Counted from the stretch's first letter, positions 53,186 to 62,278 are shown. The stretch is DNA of 64,000 nt from Candidatus Poribacteria bacterium (GCA_022821065.1 JAJEEK010000101.1:1-64000); one strand, 5' to 3'. Numbers and translations are program-made. The notes: generated by a model not told the origin, from the sequence alone.

Positions 53186-54714
53186 TACAGTAAGTAACCC
53201 ATCTGAAACGTGAGTCGGTGCCCGCGGTTTGTCTTCCCGCTACGATGCTCACTGTTTTGGGTTTGGTATAATGTGTATGAGAGCAAGAGGTTCCATCTGT
53301 CCAACGGACGATACGAGAACCGGCCGCCGATCTCTGTGGTGCGTGCAACGATCCCTGTAGGAAACGGCAGTGCCTCGAAATCTTCACCATAAAACCGATC
53401 CGCGATTGTACCCTCACCGTGACGTGTCAGCACCGCATGTACCGTTGCTTCAGCAGAGACAGTAAACTGATAAGATGCCGATACCCGAATCGTATCCGCA
53501 TCTGTACCGATAGGGTGTCCGATCGCATACCCGAAATGCGTAAACTGGTTATCCGGCACCAGATGCGTATATGCCCATCGGTTGACGCGCGCGTATTCGC
53601 TATGAACTTCGAGTTGTCCGTCAAATCGTTTAGGATACCACGTCAATCCCAAGAGCCACGCGACTGCATGCGGATCGTTGGAATCAGATTCGTATTGAAT
53701 ATCGTCAATAACCCATTCCCCATAGAGACGTAAACCATCAACCGGACGGATCGCTGCGTCAAGGGCAAACATAACGTTATCGTCAGCCTTCGCGTTGTAT
53801 TGTAGCGCATAGTAAAAAGTGAACGGGTTCGCATACTTCCACTCCAATGTTTGTGCGTCGCCGCCGTAAAGCACCCACTCAGCGACACCGATTTCCACGC
53901 GATCGTTGTATTGATAATCGAGCCGGTGTCCGCTCATATAACGTTTCGCCAGATACCGTTTTTCGCCATCGTCATACCACGTTGAATTTAGTTGTGTCGT
54001 GAAAGCCGTCGCCTTGAATCTTTTCCCAAGCATCGCAGTTAGGCGGACTTGATCAAACGGCGGCGAATTATCCGAGATCCCAACCGTTTTGTGCCGACTC
54101 GCACCCCAGAAAATCCAATCTCTCCCGACAAGCAGGTTAAGATGTGAACTATTGAACTGCAAGTAACTTCTTTTAAAGTCACCAGTGTATCCACCGCGCC
54201 ACTGCTCAAGCCGTTGCTCTGCTGTCTTTCCGTCAAGCGCACGACGCTCAAAGTTATGTGTTTCAAATTCCGAATAAAGCGTTAGACGGCGGGCAATCCG
54301 ATCTTCAAGGCTCCCTGCTGTATAATGGAAGGCTGCCTCAAGTGCCGGTGCTACTCGCTGTTCTGTCGCTCGGAGTTGTGGAAGGAAACGCATCGTCTGT
54401 CTTGTGCTACCTGTGAGTTCTCTACTGAAAGCACGTTTCAGCTTTTCAAGGAGTTTCCGATCAATCTCAGATGGAACAACACTTCCTGTCTGTATTCTTG
54501 ATTCAGCCTGTCGTATGATTGCTGCGACTTTTGCTCGTGAAAGTGGCCCGGTCTGCCGGTGAAACCCGCCAGTGATACCGCCAGTTTCTAACTTCGTGAG
54601 TGCATCGATAATCCATCCGTCGAAGTTCAGTGGGACATTCGGCGCGCTATAAGCAATGTTGAAAATGAACAAAGAGGCAATCAGCAATCGGAAACCAAGA
54701 GGCAGTCGGCGCAT
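53185..54714 (-). CDS. Wzi-like outer-membrane beta-barrel protein
   Basis: About 509 residues from ATG 54714. Signal peptide R-R-L-P-L-G-F-R-L-L-I-A-S-L to Y-S-A, then an N-terminal helical segment (L-T-K-L-E-T-G-G) and a barrel with G-R-D-W-I-F-W-G, N-P-F-T-F-Y-Y-A-L and W-L-L-G-L-T-W-Y-P. Wzi-family barrels bind capsular polysaccharide to the cell surface. DNA coding for the signal peptide is itself a family A repeat. The open frame runs to 54852 through more repeat, so the first start could lie further upstream. Confidence 0.78.
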   Translation of the reverse strand: MRRLPLGFRLLIASLFIFNIAYSAPNVPLNFDGWIIDALTKLETGGITGGFHRQTGPLSRAKVAAIIRQAESRIQTGSVVPSEIDRKLLEKLKRAFSRELTGSTRQTMRFLPQLRATEQRVAPALEAAFHYTAGSLEDRIARRLTLYSEFETHNFERRALDGKTAEQRLEQWRGGYTGDFKRSYLQFNSSHLNLLVGRDWIFWGASRHKTVGISDNSPPFDQVRLTAMLGKRFKATAFTTQLNSTWYDDGEKRYLAKRYMSGHRLDYQYNDRVEIGVAEWVLYGGDAQTLEWKYANPFTFYYALQYNAKADDNVMFALDAAIRPVDGLRLYGEWVIDDIQYESDSNDPHAVAWLLGLTWYPKRFDGQLEVHSEYARVNRWAYTHLVPDNQFTHFGYAIGHPIGTDADTIRVSASYQFTVSAEATVHAVLTRHGEGTIADRFYGEDFEALPFPTGIVARTTEIGGRFSYRPLDRWNLLLSYTLYQTQNSEHRSGKTNRGHRLTFQMGYLL

Positions 54715-54840
54715 TAGCCATCGGCAGTCGGAAACCAAGAGGCAGTCGGAAACCAAGAAACCGAAAGCCGAAGGTTTCCGAAGGTTTCCGAAGGTTTCCG
54801 AAAGCCGAAAGCCATTCTTCCGACAGTCATTTGGCTGGAG
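54665..54840. repeat. Family A repeat supplying the Wzi-like signal peptide
   Basis: AAGAGGCAATCAGCAATCGG, AACCAAGAGGCAGTCGG and GGTTTCCGAAGG units run from the signal peptide coding region of the Wzi-like gene into the gap before it. Codons for residues 2-15 of that protein read the repeat on the minus strand. Confidence 0.75.
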
Positions 54841-54848
54841 TGGCGGAT

Positions 54849-57026
54849 TCACTGCTGGGTTTCCTCCAACTTCTTGACACAGGCATCAATATGGCGGAAC
54901 TGCCACGTCCAACGTGTGTTATAGAGGAACTGCCGTAGATCAAATCGGTTGTCGTCCGGAGAATAAGATTCGGCGTGGTAAGAAGGCGTTAGTGTCGTCA
55001 TTTTATGCCGATTGATTGCGTAACATCTAAAGAAATGTTTTACCTTTTCGGCGACCTCGCGCGGCGGGATATGATCCCACTCTTGTACCAATCGCTCAAA
55101 CATACGCACCGGACCGCACTGCTCCATTTTCCGAAGCTGCCCAAACCGGCTCAATTCCGCGTAGGTCATTCCCATATCGTCTTCATCCGTCTGGGTGTAG
55201 GTTTCGGTGATCGGTTCCAACTCCGCTGTCGGCGGTGCTTCGATAATCTCACCAAGTGCAGCGTAACCGAGATGCTGTTCCGCCCACTTCAGAAAACGTC
55301 GTAGATCAAGTTTACTGATACCACCGATCGGGTTGATGTCGCCGCTACTACAATCGTATTTTGTGAGATACCCCCGCAACGCCTCGTCAACATTGCCGGT
55401 GCCTAACACAAGCAGCGTACCTTCACGATTTCGTACCCACGGCATCATCTGCGCAAACAGATAACTCAGCACCATGCGGAGGCGCGCCTGTATATTTTGA
55501 AGTGCCTGATTCTCTTGATAACTACCGCCTTCAACTTTAAATTTCGGTTTTCTGTGCGTAATCCGAGTAAAAAGCGATTGCAAAGCGTTCACAAGTCCGT
55601 CCATATTGATGTCCAGATGGTAGGATCCGATCTGCTCAGCGAGTCGTTTCGCACGTTTCTGTGTCTCACGCGAACTATTCGCACTCCCCATATAGCAGGT
55701 GTACAATAGGCGATTCGCGAGGACACACGGGTCAGAGAAAATATCAGGTGTTTCGTTGTCCGAAAGCCAACGACCGACATCTTGAGTGACCGCAGTATCC
55801 TTTTCACGTATCGCCTTTGCGACCAATTGGCACATTGAACCGACAAGCGTCGCAACCGCACCACTGTCGGCACCACCAGAAAGCGGAATGAAATACCCCG
55901 CCGCACTCGATCTACGTAGATAATCCCAGAGCCAGCAGGCAGGACCGTAAGCGATCTCTTCCTCTGGTATGTGTATATGCGGCTCAATTGGAGAATGGCT
56001 ATCAGCTATCGGCTTTCGGCTTTCGGAAAGAGGTTTTCGTTTAACAGGTTTCCCCTCTTGCCGACTGCCGACTGCCTCTTTGCTGATGGCTTCTCCCCAT
56101 CCTTCTATTCCTATATCAAAATCGATGTCTATCTGCGGAAGCCGTTCCGTTTGGCTCGCCTGCACAGCACGACTCGCTTTCGCGCCCCGGTAGCTCCGAA
56201 CAGCGTGAAGATCCACCGTCGCTGTTACCACCTCTACATCCTTGAGTGAAAATTGAGAACCTTGTGCCAAGATGTCGCCATTCTGTGCGATCAGGGCGCA
56301 GCCATCAAAATAGAGCCGACCACCGTCACATCCCTGTTGGTTCGCGTAGAGATAGACGCCACCATTTTTTCCACTCGCGTTCCGAATCAGCGCAATCCGA
56401 GTGTCCAATTTCCGTAACTCGTGATGAGAACCCGATCCGTTGCCAATAATTTCGACCCCGGCATTCCCGAACTGGATATGCGGACTCATCGGCACGAAGA
56501 GTTCCTCACACGTCTCCGCTGTTAGTAGTGTGTCCGCAGTCGCAACCGCCGCAATACCGATCGGAACTTTATGCTTGCCCGTCAATTCGCGAATTTCGTA
56601 TGGGAGTGCGTACGGTTCAGTTGTCCAACCGTGTGTCCACGCCGTGAACCAACGATGCTCCCTATAGTTACCGTCGCTCGCAAGTATCATCTTCGGACGG
56701 ATTAATAGAATTTCGCCATCTAACACGAAGACTCGGCAATTATAACGGATATTTTTGTGCATGACAGGCATACCGATGTCACACAAAATACCGTCCGTAT
56801 GACCGCCTTTGAGGATACACGCCAGCGATTCCCAACTGTGCTGCAACGTATCCAGCTCCAGAAAGTGATCTTCACAAGAATAACCGCTAATTTCCAATTC
56901 AGGCCCCAAACGATACCGCGCACCGCGCGCCTTCGCAATTTCAATAGATTCAATAATCCGCGCAGTGTTACCCTCAAAATCAAGGCTCCACTGATTCAAA
57001 TTGCACGTCGCAAGCACTGCTTTCAT
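54849..57026 (-). CDS. nadE: Glutamine-dependent NAD(+) synthetase (eukaryote-like, long form)
   Basis: About 725 residues. Residues 1-290 are the nitrilase-fold glutaminase: G-P-E-L-E-I-S-G-Y (Glu), R-P-K-M-I-L-A-S-D-G (Lys) and Q-Q-G-C-D-G-G-R (Cys). Residues 350-725 hold the synthetase with P-L-S-G-G-A-D-S. It makes NAD from nicotinate adenine dinucleotide. Residues about 310-347 between the domains are translated family A repeat (K-R-K-P-L-S-E-S-R-K-P-I). ATG 57026 has AGGAAAG upstream; longer frame dropped. Confidence 0.94.
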   Translation of the reverse strand: MKAVLATCNLNQWSLDFEGNTARIIESIEIAKARGARYRLGPELEISGYSCEDHFLELDTLQHSWESLACILKGGHTDGILCDIGMPVMHKNIRYNCRVFVLDGEILLIRPKMILASDGNYREHRWFTAWTHGWTTEPYALPYEIRELTGKHKVPIGIAAVATADTLLTAETCEELFVPMSPHIQFGNAGVEIIGNGSGSHHELRKLDTRIALIRNASGKNGGVYLYANQQGCDGGRLYFDGCALIAQNGDILAQGSQFSLKDVEVVTATVDLHAVRSYRGAKASRAVQASQTERLPQIDIDFDIGIEGWGEAISKEAVGSRQEGKPVKRKPLSESRKPIADSHSPIEPHIHIPEEEIAYGPACWLWDYLRRSSAAGYFIPLSGGADSGAVATLVGSMCQLVAKAIREKDTAVTQDVGRWLSDNETPDIFSDPCVLANRLLYTCYMGSANSSRETQKRAKRLAEQIGSYHLDINMDGLVNALQSLFTRITHRKPKFKVEGGSYQENQALQNIQARLRMVLSYLFAQMMPWVRNREGTLLVLGTGNVDEALRGYLTKYDCSSGDINPIGGISKLDLRRFLKWAEQHLGYAALGEIIEAPPTAELEPITETYTQTDEDDMGMTYAELSRFGQLRKMEQCGPVRMFERLVQEWDHIPPREVAEKVKHFFRCYAINRHKMTTLTPSYHAESYSPDDNRFDLRQFLYNTRWTWQFRHIDACVKKLEETQQ
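55985..56096. repeat. Family A repeat inside the NAD synthetase gene
   Basis: CGGCTTTCGGCTTTCGG and GCCGACTGCCGACTGCC arms enclose an AAAGAGG...CCTCTT hairpin. The unit lies in frame and codes for a basic linker between the two enzyme domains. Confidence 0.82.
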
Positions 57027-57119
57027 TTTTTTAAACTTTCCTTGCGGTTCGTCAGCGTTACCATCGCTAATAATCCGTTCTCTGTTCTCCGTCGCGCCTT
57101 CGTTGCGACTGCTCGTTAT

Positions 57120-57212
57120 TGGTGTATCAGTAACCAGCAACCAGTTAAGAGATGTGCGGATAACACAATATCTCTTTTCTGGAAACTGTTAACTGGAAAC
57201 TGTTAACTTCTT
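57120..57212. repeat. Family B intergenic palindromic repeat
   Basis: AACCAGCAACCAG and AACTGGAAACTGTTAACTGG arms around AAGAGAT...ATCTCTT. The interval 57027-57270 holds nothing coding. Confidence 0.8.
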
Positions 57213-57270
57213 TATCAGAAACCATCGCGGAACGTAGTGGAGCGATGCACAGAAACTTAATAGTTAAAAA

Positions 57271-58599
57271 TTACGTTTTCTGTGGTTTCTTGCGAGCCGC
57301 TGGAAACAGGATATTGTTCAGGATTAACCTATATCCCGGTGAATGTTTATGTAGATCGAGGTTCGTCGGGATTGTTCCCTCACCGACAAGGTGGCGGTAG
57401 TCTTCGGGGTCGTGTCCGCCGAGGAATGTAAAGGTCCCTTTCCCTAATTTGCCGTGAACATATTTCGCGTAGTTCGTACCCTCCACCTGCCCTAAAATCG
57501 TAATAGAACCCCGAATCTTGTCCATATTAAACGATGTTGTCTGACCGAGAAACCCCGGTACGACACTAACATGGTTTTGCGTGAGCATCGTCGGAATTGG
57601 GTCATGTTTTGCGGCGAACTCAAACAGTTTAAAATCTTCAACACCGCTCTGCGCGTCGCGATCTGGGTTCGGATTATCTATATCAGAAAACTCATATCGG
57701 TATGGACTCGTATAAAGGCTAAAGTTCTCGAATGCCAAAGTACGCTGAAAGTCGAGCCGCGCTTCGGCATCTGCTGCAATCGGTGTTCCATCGAGTTCAG
57801 GGGCGACGATGTCAACGGTTCCGCCGCGCGTCGCCAATGCGATATCCAGTGTCTCCGGCGCGGAGCACATCGCAAAGATAAACCCACCATTAATGATATA
57901 GTCGGCTATCATTTGTGCCGTTTGTCCTTTGTGTTGGGCAACCGTCCGAAATCCCGCTTCCGCAGCCGCATCCTCAAACATCAGCATCCGCTGTTGATAC
58001 CAGACGTGTGTCGAAAACGAGGCGTGGAACTTACCGTGCTGACCGGTGAAGTCTTCGTGGTGCAGATGGAGCCAGTCATAACCTGCTGTCTCTAAGATGC
58101 CGCCCTGCACCTCTTTATCCCATATCTCATCATAAGGGATCTGCGCATAGTCAAGCGCGATTTTAACAGCGTCGTCCCACGGGTCCCGATACGGGGATGC
58201 CTCCGGCGGCGCGTAAACTGCAATCTTCGGCGCCTTCTCCAGTAAAATCTCGTCCATATTGCTACCTTCGAGGACAGACGCTTTGATTTCGGTATATTCC
58301 GCGTTACTCATCGGTTCAAAATGAACGCCCATCAACGCAGCACGGACACGAACGCCTTGAGAATCTGGCAAAACAAACGCACCGCCGCGATAGTTCAACC
58401 ACCAGTAACACCGATACTCACGTGGAACTTGTAGTGCCCAGTACGTCAAACCGTACGCCTTTAAGTGATTGGTCTGTTTCCCGCGCTCCATAGGGATTAA
58501 AAGCCACTGTGCACTAACAGTGTTCGCAGCAAGGAACGCTGTCAGAAATATAGCAACCCGAACAACACAGGTCAATTGCGTGTAAAACTTTTTCATCAA
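57271..58599 (-). CDS. Exported protein of the family often annotated asparagine synthetase B
   Basis: A 442-residue protein with a signal peptide (V-R-V-A-I-F-L-T-A-F-L) followed by L-L-I-P-M-E-R-G-K-Q-T-N-H-L-K-A-Y-G and W-W-L-N-Y-R-G-G-A-F. These occur in a Bacteroidota-type family of exported proteins sometimes called asparagine synthetase B, though the central part (I-N-G-G-F-I-F-A-M-C-S-A-P-E-T) looks like a class I amidotransferase-like fold. I doubt the enzyme name. It overlaps the upstream large gene by four bases, so they form a pair. Confidence 0.75.
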   Translation of the reverse strand: MMKKFYTQLTCVVRVAIFLTAFLAANTVSAQWLLIPMERGKQTNHLKAYGLTYWALQVPREYRCYWWLNYRGGAFVLPDSQGVRVRAALMGVHFEPMSNAEYTEIKASVLEGSNMDEILLEKAPKIAVYAPPEASPYRDPWDDAVKIALDYAQIPYDEIWDKEVQGGILETAGYDWLHLHHEDFTGQHGKFHASFSTHVWYQQRMLMFEDAAAEAGFRTVAQHKGQTAQMIADYIINGGFIFAMCSAPETLDIALATRGGTVDIVAPELDGTPIAADAEARLDFQRTLAFENFSLYTSPYRYEFSDIDNPNPDRDAQSGVEDFKLFEFAAKHDPIPTMLTQNHVSVVPGFLGQTTSFNMDKIRGSITILGQVEGTNYAKYVHGKLGKGTFTFLGGHDPEDYRHLVGEGTIPTNLDLHKHSPGYRLILNNILFPAARKKPQKT

Positions 58600-61334
58600 T
58601 TACCACCGTTAGCTTCTGTTAAGGCACTGTTACCTGAAACAATCGCAGGTTTATGTCCGAAAATGACCTGACCGTTATGCATCAACGGTGTTTCGGAGGT
58701 TTCAGGGTTTAGCGTGTCAATTTTCCAGATTTGTCCGTTGTTTTCATAGAGGATCCAGCGTCCGTCAGGTGGTATCCAAGCCGGATGTTTCCCACCTTTC
58801 TGCGTTAATTGGCGTTCTCGCGGGACGCCTACATCCGAGTACGTGACGATCCAAATCTGTGCGTGAGTATCCTTCGTACGTGTGAACGCTAATTGGTTCG
58901 GATTCGCAGGCGACCACGTCGGTTCCGCATCATCTGCTGATGATACAACAATCGGTTCTATACTTGTTGCCACCTGATCGAATGCATAGATGTTTCGTTT
59001 CACTGTTCCCGCATTTGATGGAATCGCTTCCGGGTTCTCTACTGTTCCAGCTGTAACATAAGCCAGCATCGAACCGTCGCTGTTCCACGCCGGGGTGAAA
59101 CTCTGCAACGCCGTTGACGGAACAACGTATTCCGAACCGCTCGAAATGTGCTGCATGACAACCCGACTCCGATTGCCGAACTCCGGACGGATGTAGGCAA
59201 TATATTCCGCATCCGGTGAAATTGACACATCACGTACCAAGGCACGTCCATCAAGTAAGACAGCACCATCCGGGGTCTCATGGCCCCGAATGATAACATT
59301 CCCGTCTATATCTTGATAAACAAGTGTGCCGTCGTTTGCGACGGTTGGCGTGTGTCCTGCACCAAATGGTATACTGCTGCCATCGGGTGCCATCCCCCAA
59401 ATTATATTGTCATAACCGAAGTAGATAAACCCCGGCAACTTATGGCTTTCGGCTGTCGGAAACCTTCGGCTTTCGGAAACCTCTTGGTTTCCGATTGCTT
59501 CTTGGTTTCCGACAGCTGATTGCTTCTTCGGGACAAATTGTTCCCTATCTCCGAGTTCCCATCCCGCACCATTCGCTTTCCAGAGGAAACCAATTCCTTT
59601 ACTCCAATATTTCCACGCTTCATTTACACGACCGTTGCGGGTGACGCTGAAGACATCTTCAGGTTCACCGTAGAGTCTTTTAATCTCCCAACGTCCGCCG
59701 TCATTGATCTCCGCCATGTTCCCATCTTCATCGATGTAACTGGCAAGGATTTCGATATTGATATGGGATGTCGTTTCTCCGGGAAAAACGCTGATTGCCG
59801 CAGGGGTACCGCGTGCCGGATAGCGCGTGCCGTAGATACCGACACCATCGGTTATCCCTGTTTTCCCGTCCTTGTTGGCATCCATAACCGCCATAACGTA
59901 GTAAATACCCGGTAGCACATTGACTTGATAATGCCCCGATTCGTCAACTGTGATCGGCATTGCAATCGGTTCGGTGAATTCTGGCGTATACGAAAGTGTT
60001 AAAATACCGCGTTGGATCTTATATCCGTCCCAAGCGATGCGTCCAGTGATACTTCCTTGATCTATATGCACCTCAATTCCCGGAGGCGTGGCGCGGAGGT
60101 GTCCGTTTGCATCGTAGCGGGCACTTAAGAGGAGTTCGATATTCAGGTTTTCGCCAGCATTCAAGGTGATTGGCGCGGGAGGTGTTGTCGTAATGTCCAA
60201 CGTTCCGTACCCGCCTAAACCGTCACCCTCACTGTATTTACCATCCTTGTCAGCGTCTAAGTTAACGATGACATAATATTCACCAGGGGGTAATGCAATA
60301 TTGAATGTGCCATCCGTGGCAGTTTCACCACTCGCAATCGGGTTGACTAAAGCCGCATCAGCATAAATCTCTACACGCGCCGGGGTGTTCCCGGGCAACG
60401 AAACTTTACCTGTTAATATGCTTGAATTGTCTCCGTCCATCCGCTCTGCCTTCTGATACGTGGCAGTGATTGTTATGTCGATGTTTTCGGTGAACTTGTT
60501 GGATGAGACGAGAACAGGTTCCGGGAATTCACCGCGTTTTCGCATGTTCTCGACACCATAAAACCCGAAACCGTCTCCAGTATCCAGTCTATTCGTGCCG
60601 TTGTTGTCAACAATTGCCATGAGATAGTATTTCCCCGGCGGCAAATTGAGCATCCACGCACCAGACTCCGATACCTTCGTAATGCCAGCGCGATATTTCC
60701 AAGATAAATCTGTATAGGCGAGGATTAAGGTTTTTTTATCTCCCGAGGTACGCAGTTTAGGATTTGCGCTGTCCTCCGTCAACACAACCGTGCCGGTGCA
60801 ACCGGAGGTCACCGTACGCAAATCGGCTTGGAATTGTTGGAGCGTACTGGGCTGATATTCCGATTCCGGAACGATATTAAACGTTCCATCAATATTTGTT
60901 GCACGCGCTGTTATTGGAATCTCTATGTCCCGAACCGTCTCTCTGTCCCCTATTTCAATAATTTGATATTTTTGTGTTTGGTCGTTCCATGCTGTGATCC
61001 CGAAAACACCGAAACCGTCACCCACGTTGAAATTCCCAGATTTATCGACATCAATATAGGCGACGAGATAATATCGACCGGGTTCAACATTGAGTGTGAA
61101 TCTACCGTCACCAAGTTGTGGTATCCCACTGATATACAATTCTCGTAGTGAGGCATCTCGGTAAGCAGAGATATTCGCGTGTGACAAATCGTGTCCGTCC
61201 CACAGAACCCATCCTGATATTGTCGCTGTCATCCGTCTTGTGTCCACATTCTCTTGCGCCAGAAGGCCTTGGTGGAATACATCACTTACAAGTCCAATAC
61301 CGATGACGAAAAATAGCAGTGTCAACCATTTCAT
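58596..61334 (-). CDS. Large secreted protein: Ca-loop beta modules plus TolB-like propeller
   Basis: About 912 residues. Signal peptide to L-A-Q. Four beta modules follow, each ending P-G-x-Y-Y and an EF-hand/dockerin-like loop: near residues 95-107 (D-V-D-K-S-G-N-F-N-V-G-D), 243-255 (D-N-N-G-T-N-R-L-D), 360-372 (D-A-D-K-D-G-K-Y-S-E-G-D) and 485-497 (D-A-N-K-D-G-K-T-G-I-T-D), each followed by G-x-G-x-Y/F-G. Residues 602-632 are translated repeat. Residues about 640-880 form a TolB-like propeller (S-P-D-A-E-Y-I-A-Y-I-R, W-N-S-D-G-S). Unknown function; probably an exported calcium-binding protein. Confidence 0.82.
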   Translation of the reverse strand: MKWLTLLFFVIGIGLVSDVFHQGLLAQENVDTRRMTATISGWVLWDGHDLSHANISAYRDASLRELYISGIPQLGDGRFTLNVEPGRYYLVAYIDVDKSGNFNVGDGFGVFGITAWNDQTQKYQIIEIGDRETVRDIEIPITARATNIDGTFNIVPESEYQPSTLQQFQADLRTVTSGCTGTVVLTEDSANPKLRTSGDKKTLILAYTDLSWKYRAGITKVSESGAWMLNLPPGKYYLMAIVDNNGTNRLDTGDGFGFYGVENMRKRGEFPEPVLVSSNKFTENIDITITATYQKAERMDGDNSSILTGKVSLPGNTPARVEIYADAALVNPIASGETATDGTFNIALPPGEYYVIVNLDADKDGKYSEGDGLGGYGTLDITTTPPAPITLNAGENLNIELLLSARYDANGHLRATPPGIEVHIDQGSITGRIAWDGYKIQRGILTLSYTPEFTEPIAMPITVDESGHYQVNVLPGIYYVMAVMDANKDGKTGITDGVGIYGTRYPARGTPAAISVFPGETTSHINIEILASYIDEDGNMAEINDGGRWEIKRLYGEPEDVFSVTRNGRVNEAWKYWSKGIGFLWKANGAGWELGDREQFVPKKQSAVGNQEAIGNQEVSESRRFPTAESHKLPGFIYFGYDNIIWGMAPDGSSIPFGAGHTPTVANDGTLVYQDIDGNVIIRGHETPDGAVLLDGRALVRDVSISPDAEYIAYIRPEFGNRSRVVMQHISSGSEYVVPSTALQSFTPAWNSDGSMLAYVTAGTVENPEAIPSNAGTVKRNIYAFDQVATSIEPIVVSSADDAEPTWSPANPNQLAFTRTKDTHAQIWIVTYSDVGVPRERQLTQKGGKHPAWIPPDGRWILYENNGQIWKIDTLNPETSETPLMHNGQVIFGHKPAIVSGNSALTEANGGN
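59445..59530. repeat. Family A repeat inside the large secreted protein gene
   Basis: GGCTTTCGGCTGTCGGAAAC and TTTCCGATTGCTTCTTGG units lie in frame between the beta modules and the propeller. The translated linker is Q/E/S rich (Q-E-A-I-G-N-Q-E-V-S-E-S-R-R). Confidence 0.82.
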
Positions 61335-61395
61335 GTTGTGTTCCTTTGTCCCTATTTCTACGTATGAATAATAAAAAATTGTCCAAACTATAGTA

Positions 61396-61425
61396 ATAGT
61401 AGCACATACACCAAACAATTTGCAA
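61396..61425 (-). promoter_or_regulatory. Promoter of the large secreted protein gene
   Basis: Minus-strand TTGCAA (61425-61420) and TACTAT (61401-61396), spacer 18 bases. AAAGGAAC precedes the ATG at 61334. Confidence 0.65.
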
Positions 61426-61493
61426 GTGGAGAATTACTACAAAATAGGAACAAGGTGCGAAAAACGGAACGTAACGGATGAGGAATAAAACAT

Positions 61494-61523
61494 TTGACTT
61501 TCACGCCAAAGATATGATATAAT
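61494..61523 (+). promoter_or_regulatory. Promoter of the peroxiredoxin gene
   Basis: TTGACT (61494-61499) and TATAAT (61518-61523), spacer 18 bases. Together with the divergent promoter at 61396 this explains the gene-free stretch 61335-61755. The leader to the ATG at 61756 is about 225 bases and holds two palindromic sites. Confidence 0.8.
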
Positions 61524-61572
61524 ATTTAAAATTTTTCACAAACCTGAATCAGATAAGTATCTCTAATCTGAG

Positions 61573-61582
61573 AATGTTACAC
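61573..61582. promoter_or_regulatory. Half-site of the leader palindrome
   Basis: AATGTTACAC, identical to the left arm of the full palindrome 100 bases downstream; continues as TTTCT, giving a partial AGAA/TTCT symmetry. Confidence 0.5.
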
Positions 61583-61674
61583 TTTCTGAATTTTTTTGCA
61601 CCACAGAAAATTAAATAAAACAGCCCATAAACCCTTACAGTTATTGGGTTTTATACCGATAACTTTTACAACTG

Positions 61675-61696
61675 AATGTTACACAAGTGTAACATT
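61675..61696. promoter_or_regulatory. Perfect palindrome in the peroxiredoxin leader
   Basis: AATGTTACAC, loop AA, GTGTAACATT: 10-base perfect arms, followed by TTTAAA. It is an operator-like site, or in RNA a hairpin with a T-rich tail able to act as attenuator, 60 bases before the gene. Confidence 0.65.
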
Positions 61697-61755
61697 TTTA
61701 AATCGGAACTTTCATTATCTGAACACGTTTTTCAGGCGTGCATAGGAGGATTTTA

Positions 61756-62223
61756 ATGGCAGATGTAGGAAGTGCTGCACCAGAGTTCACCTTAACAGGT
61801 GCAGTCAACGAAGAAGATGTTGAAGTTTCCTTGAACGACTACGCGGGTAAAAATTTGGTTGTGCTTTTCTATCCACTCGATTTCTCACCGGTCTGTTCTG
61901 AACAGGTACCGGATTTCAACGAACAATTAAGCGCAATCCAGGCAAAAGGTGCCGATGTCATCGCTATCAGTCGCGACTCAGCCTTCGCGCACAAAGCGTG
62001 GAGTAAAGACCTCGGCGGTGTCGATTTCCCACTCCTTGCCGATATGAATCTCGCTGTTTCTAAAGAATTCGGCATGGCACTCGAAGAAGTCGGTATTACC
62101 ACACGCGGTGTATTTATCGTTGATAAATCAGGAAAAATCGCCTTTAAACACGTCGAAGAAGCACCGCCAGACAATACACTGAGTGCAGAACAGGTCTTGG
62201 CTGAATTAGATAAACTGCAATAG
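61756..62223 (+). CDS. 1-Cys peroxiredoxin (AhpE-like)
   Basis: A 155-residue AhpC/TSA-family thiol peroxidase. Peroxidatic Cys47 in Y-P-L-D-F-S-P-V-C-S-E-Q; the usual Thr of P-x3-T-x2-C is Ser. There is no second Cys anywhere, so it must be reduced by an external thiol. I-S-R-D-S near residue 77 and F-P-L-L-A-D near 97 also fit. ATG 61756 has AGGAGG seven bases upstream. Confidence 0.93.
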   Translation: MADVGSAAPEFTLTGAVNEEDVEVSLNDYAGKNLVVLFYPLDFSPVCSEQVPDFNEQLSAIQAKGADVIAISRDSAFAHKAWSKDLGGVDFPLLADMNLAVSKEFGMALEEVGITTRGVFIVDKSGKIAFKHVEEAPPDNTLSAEQVLAELDKLQ

Positions 62224-62278
62224 ATACCCCGGATTGACCTGTTGCGTAGGTAAAGTCCGCGTGTCACATTAAATCGAA

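Noticed and set aside
57271..58599. True asparagine synthetase
   Set aside because: No N-terminal Cys glutaminase or ATP-pyrophosphatase motif; it has an export signal. The name is inherited annotation.
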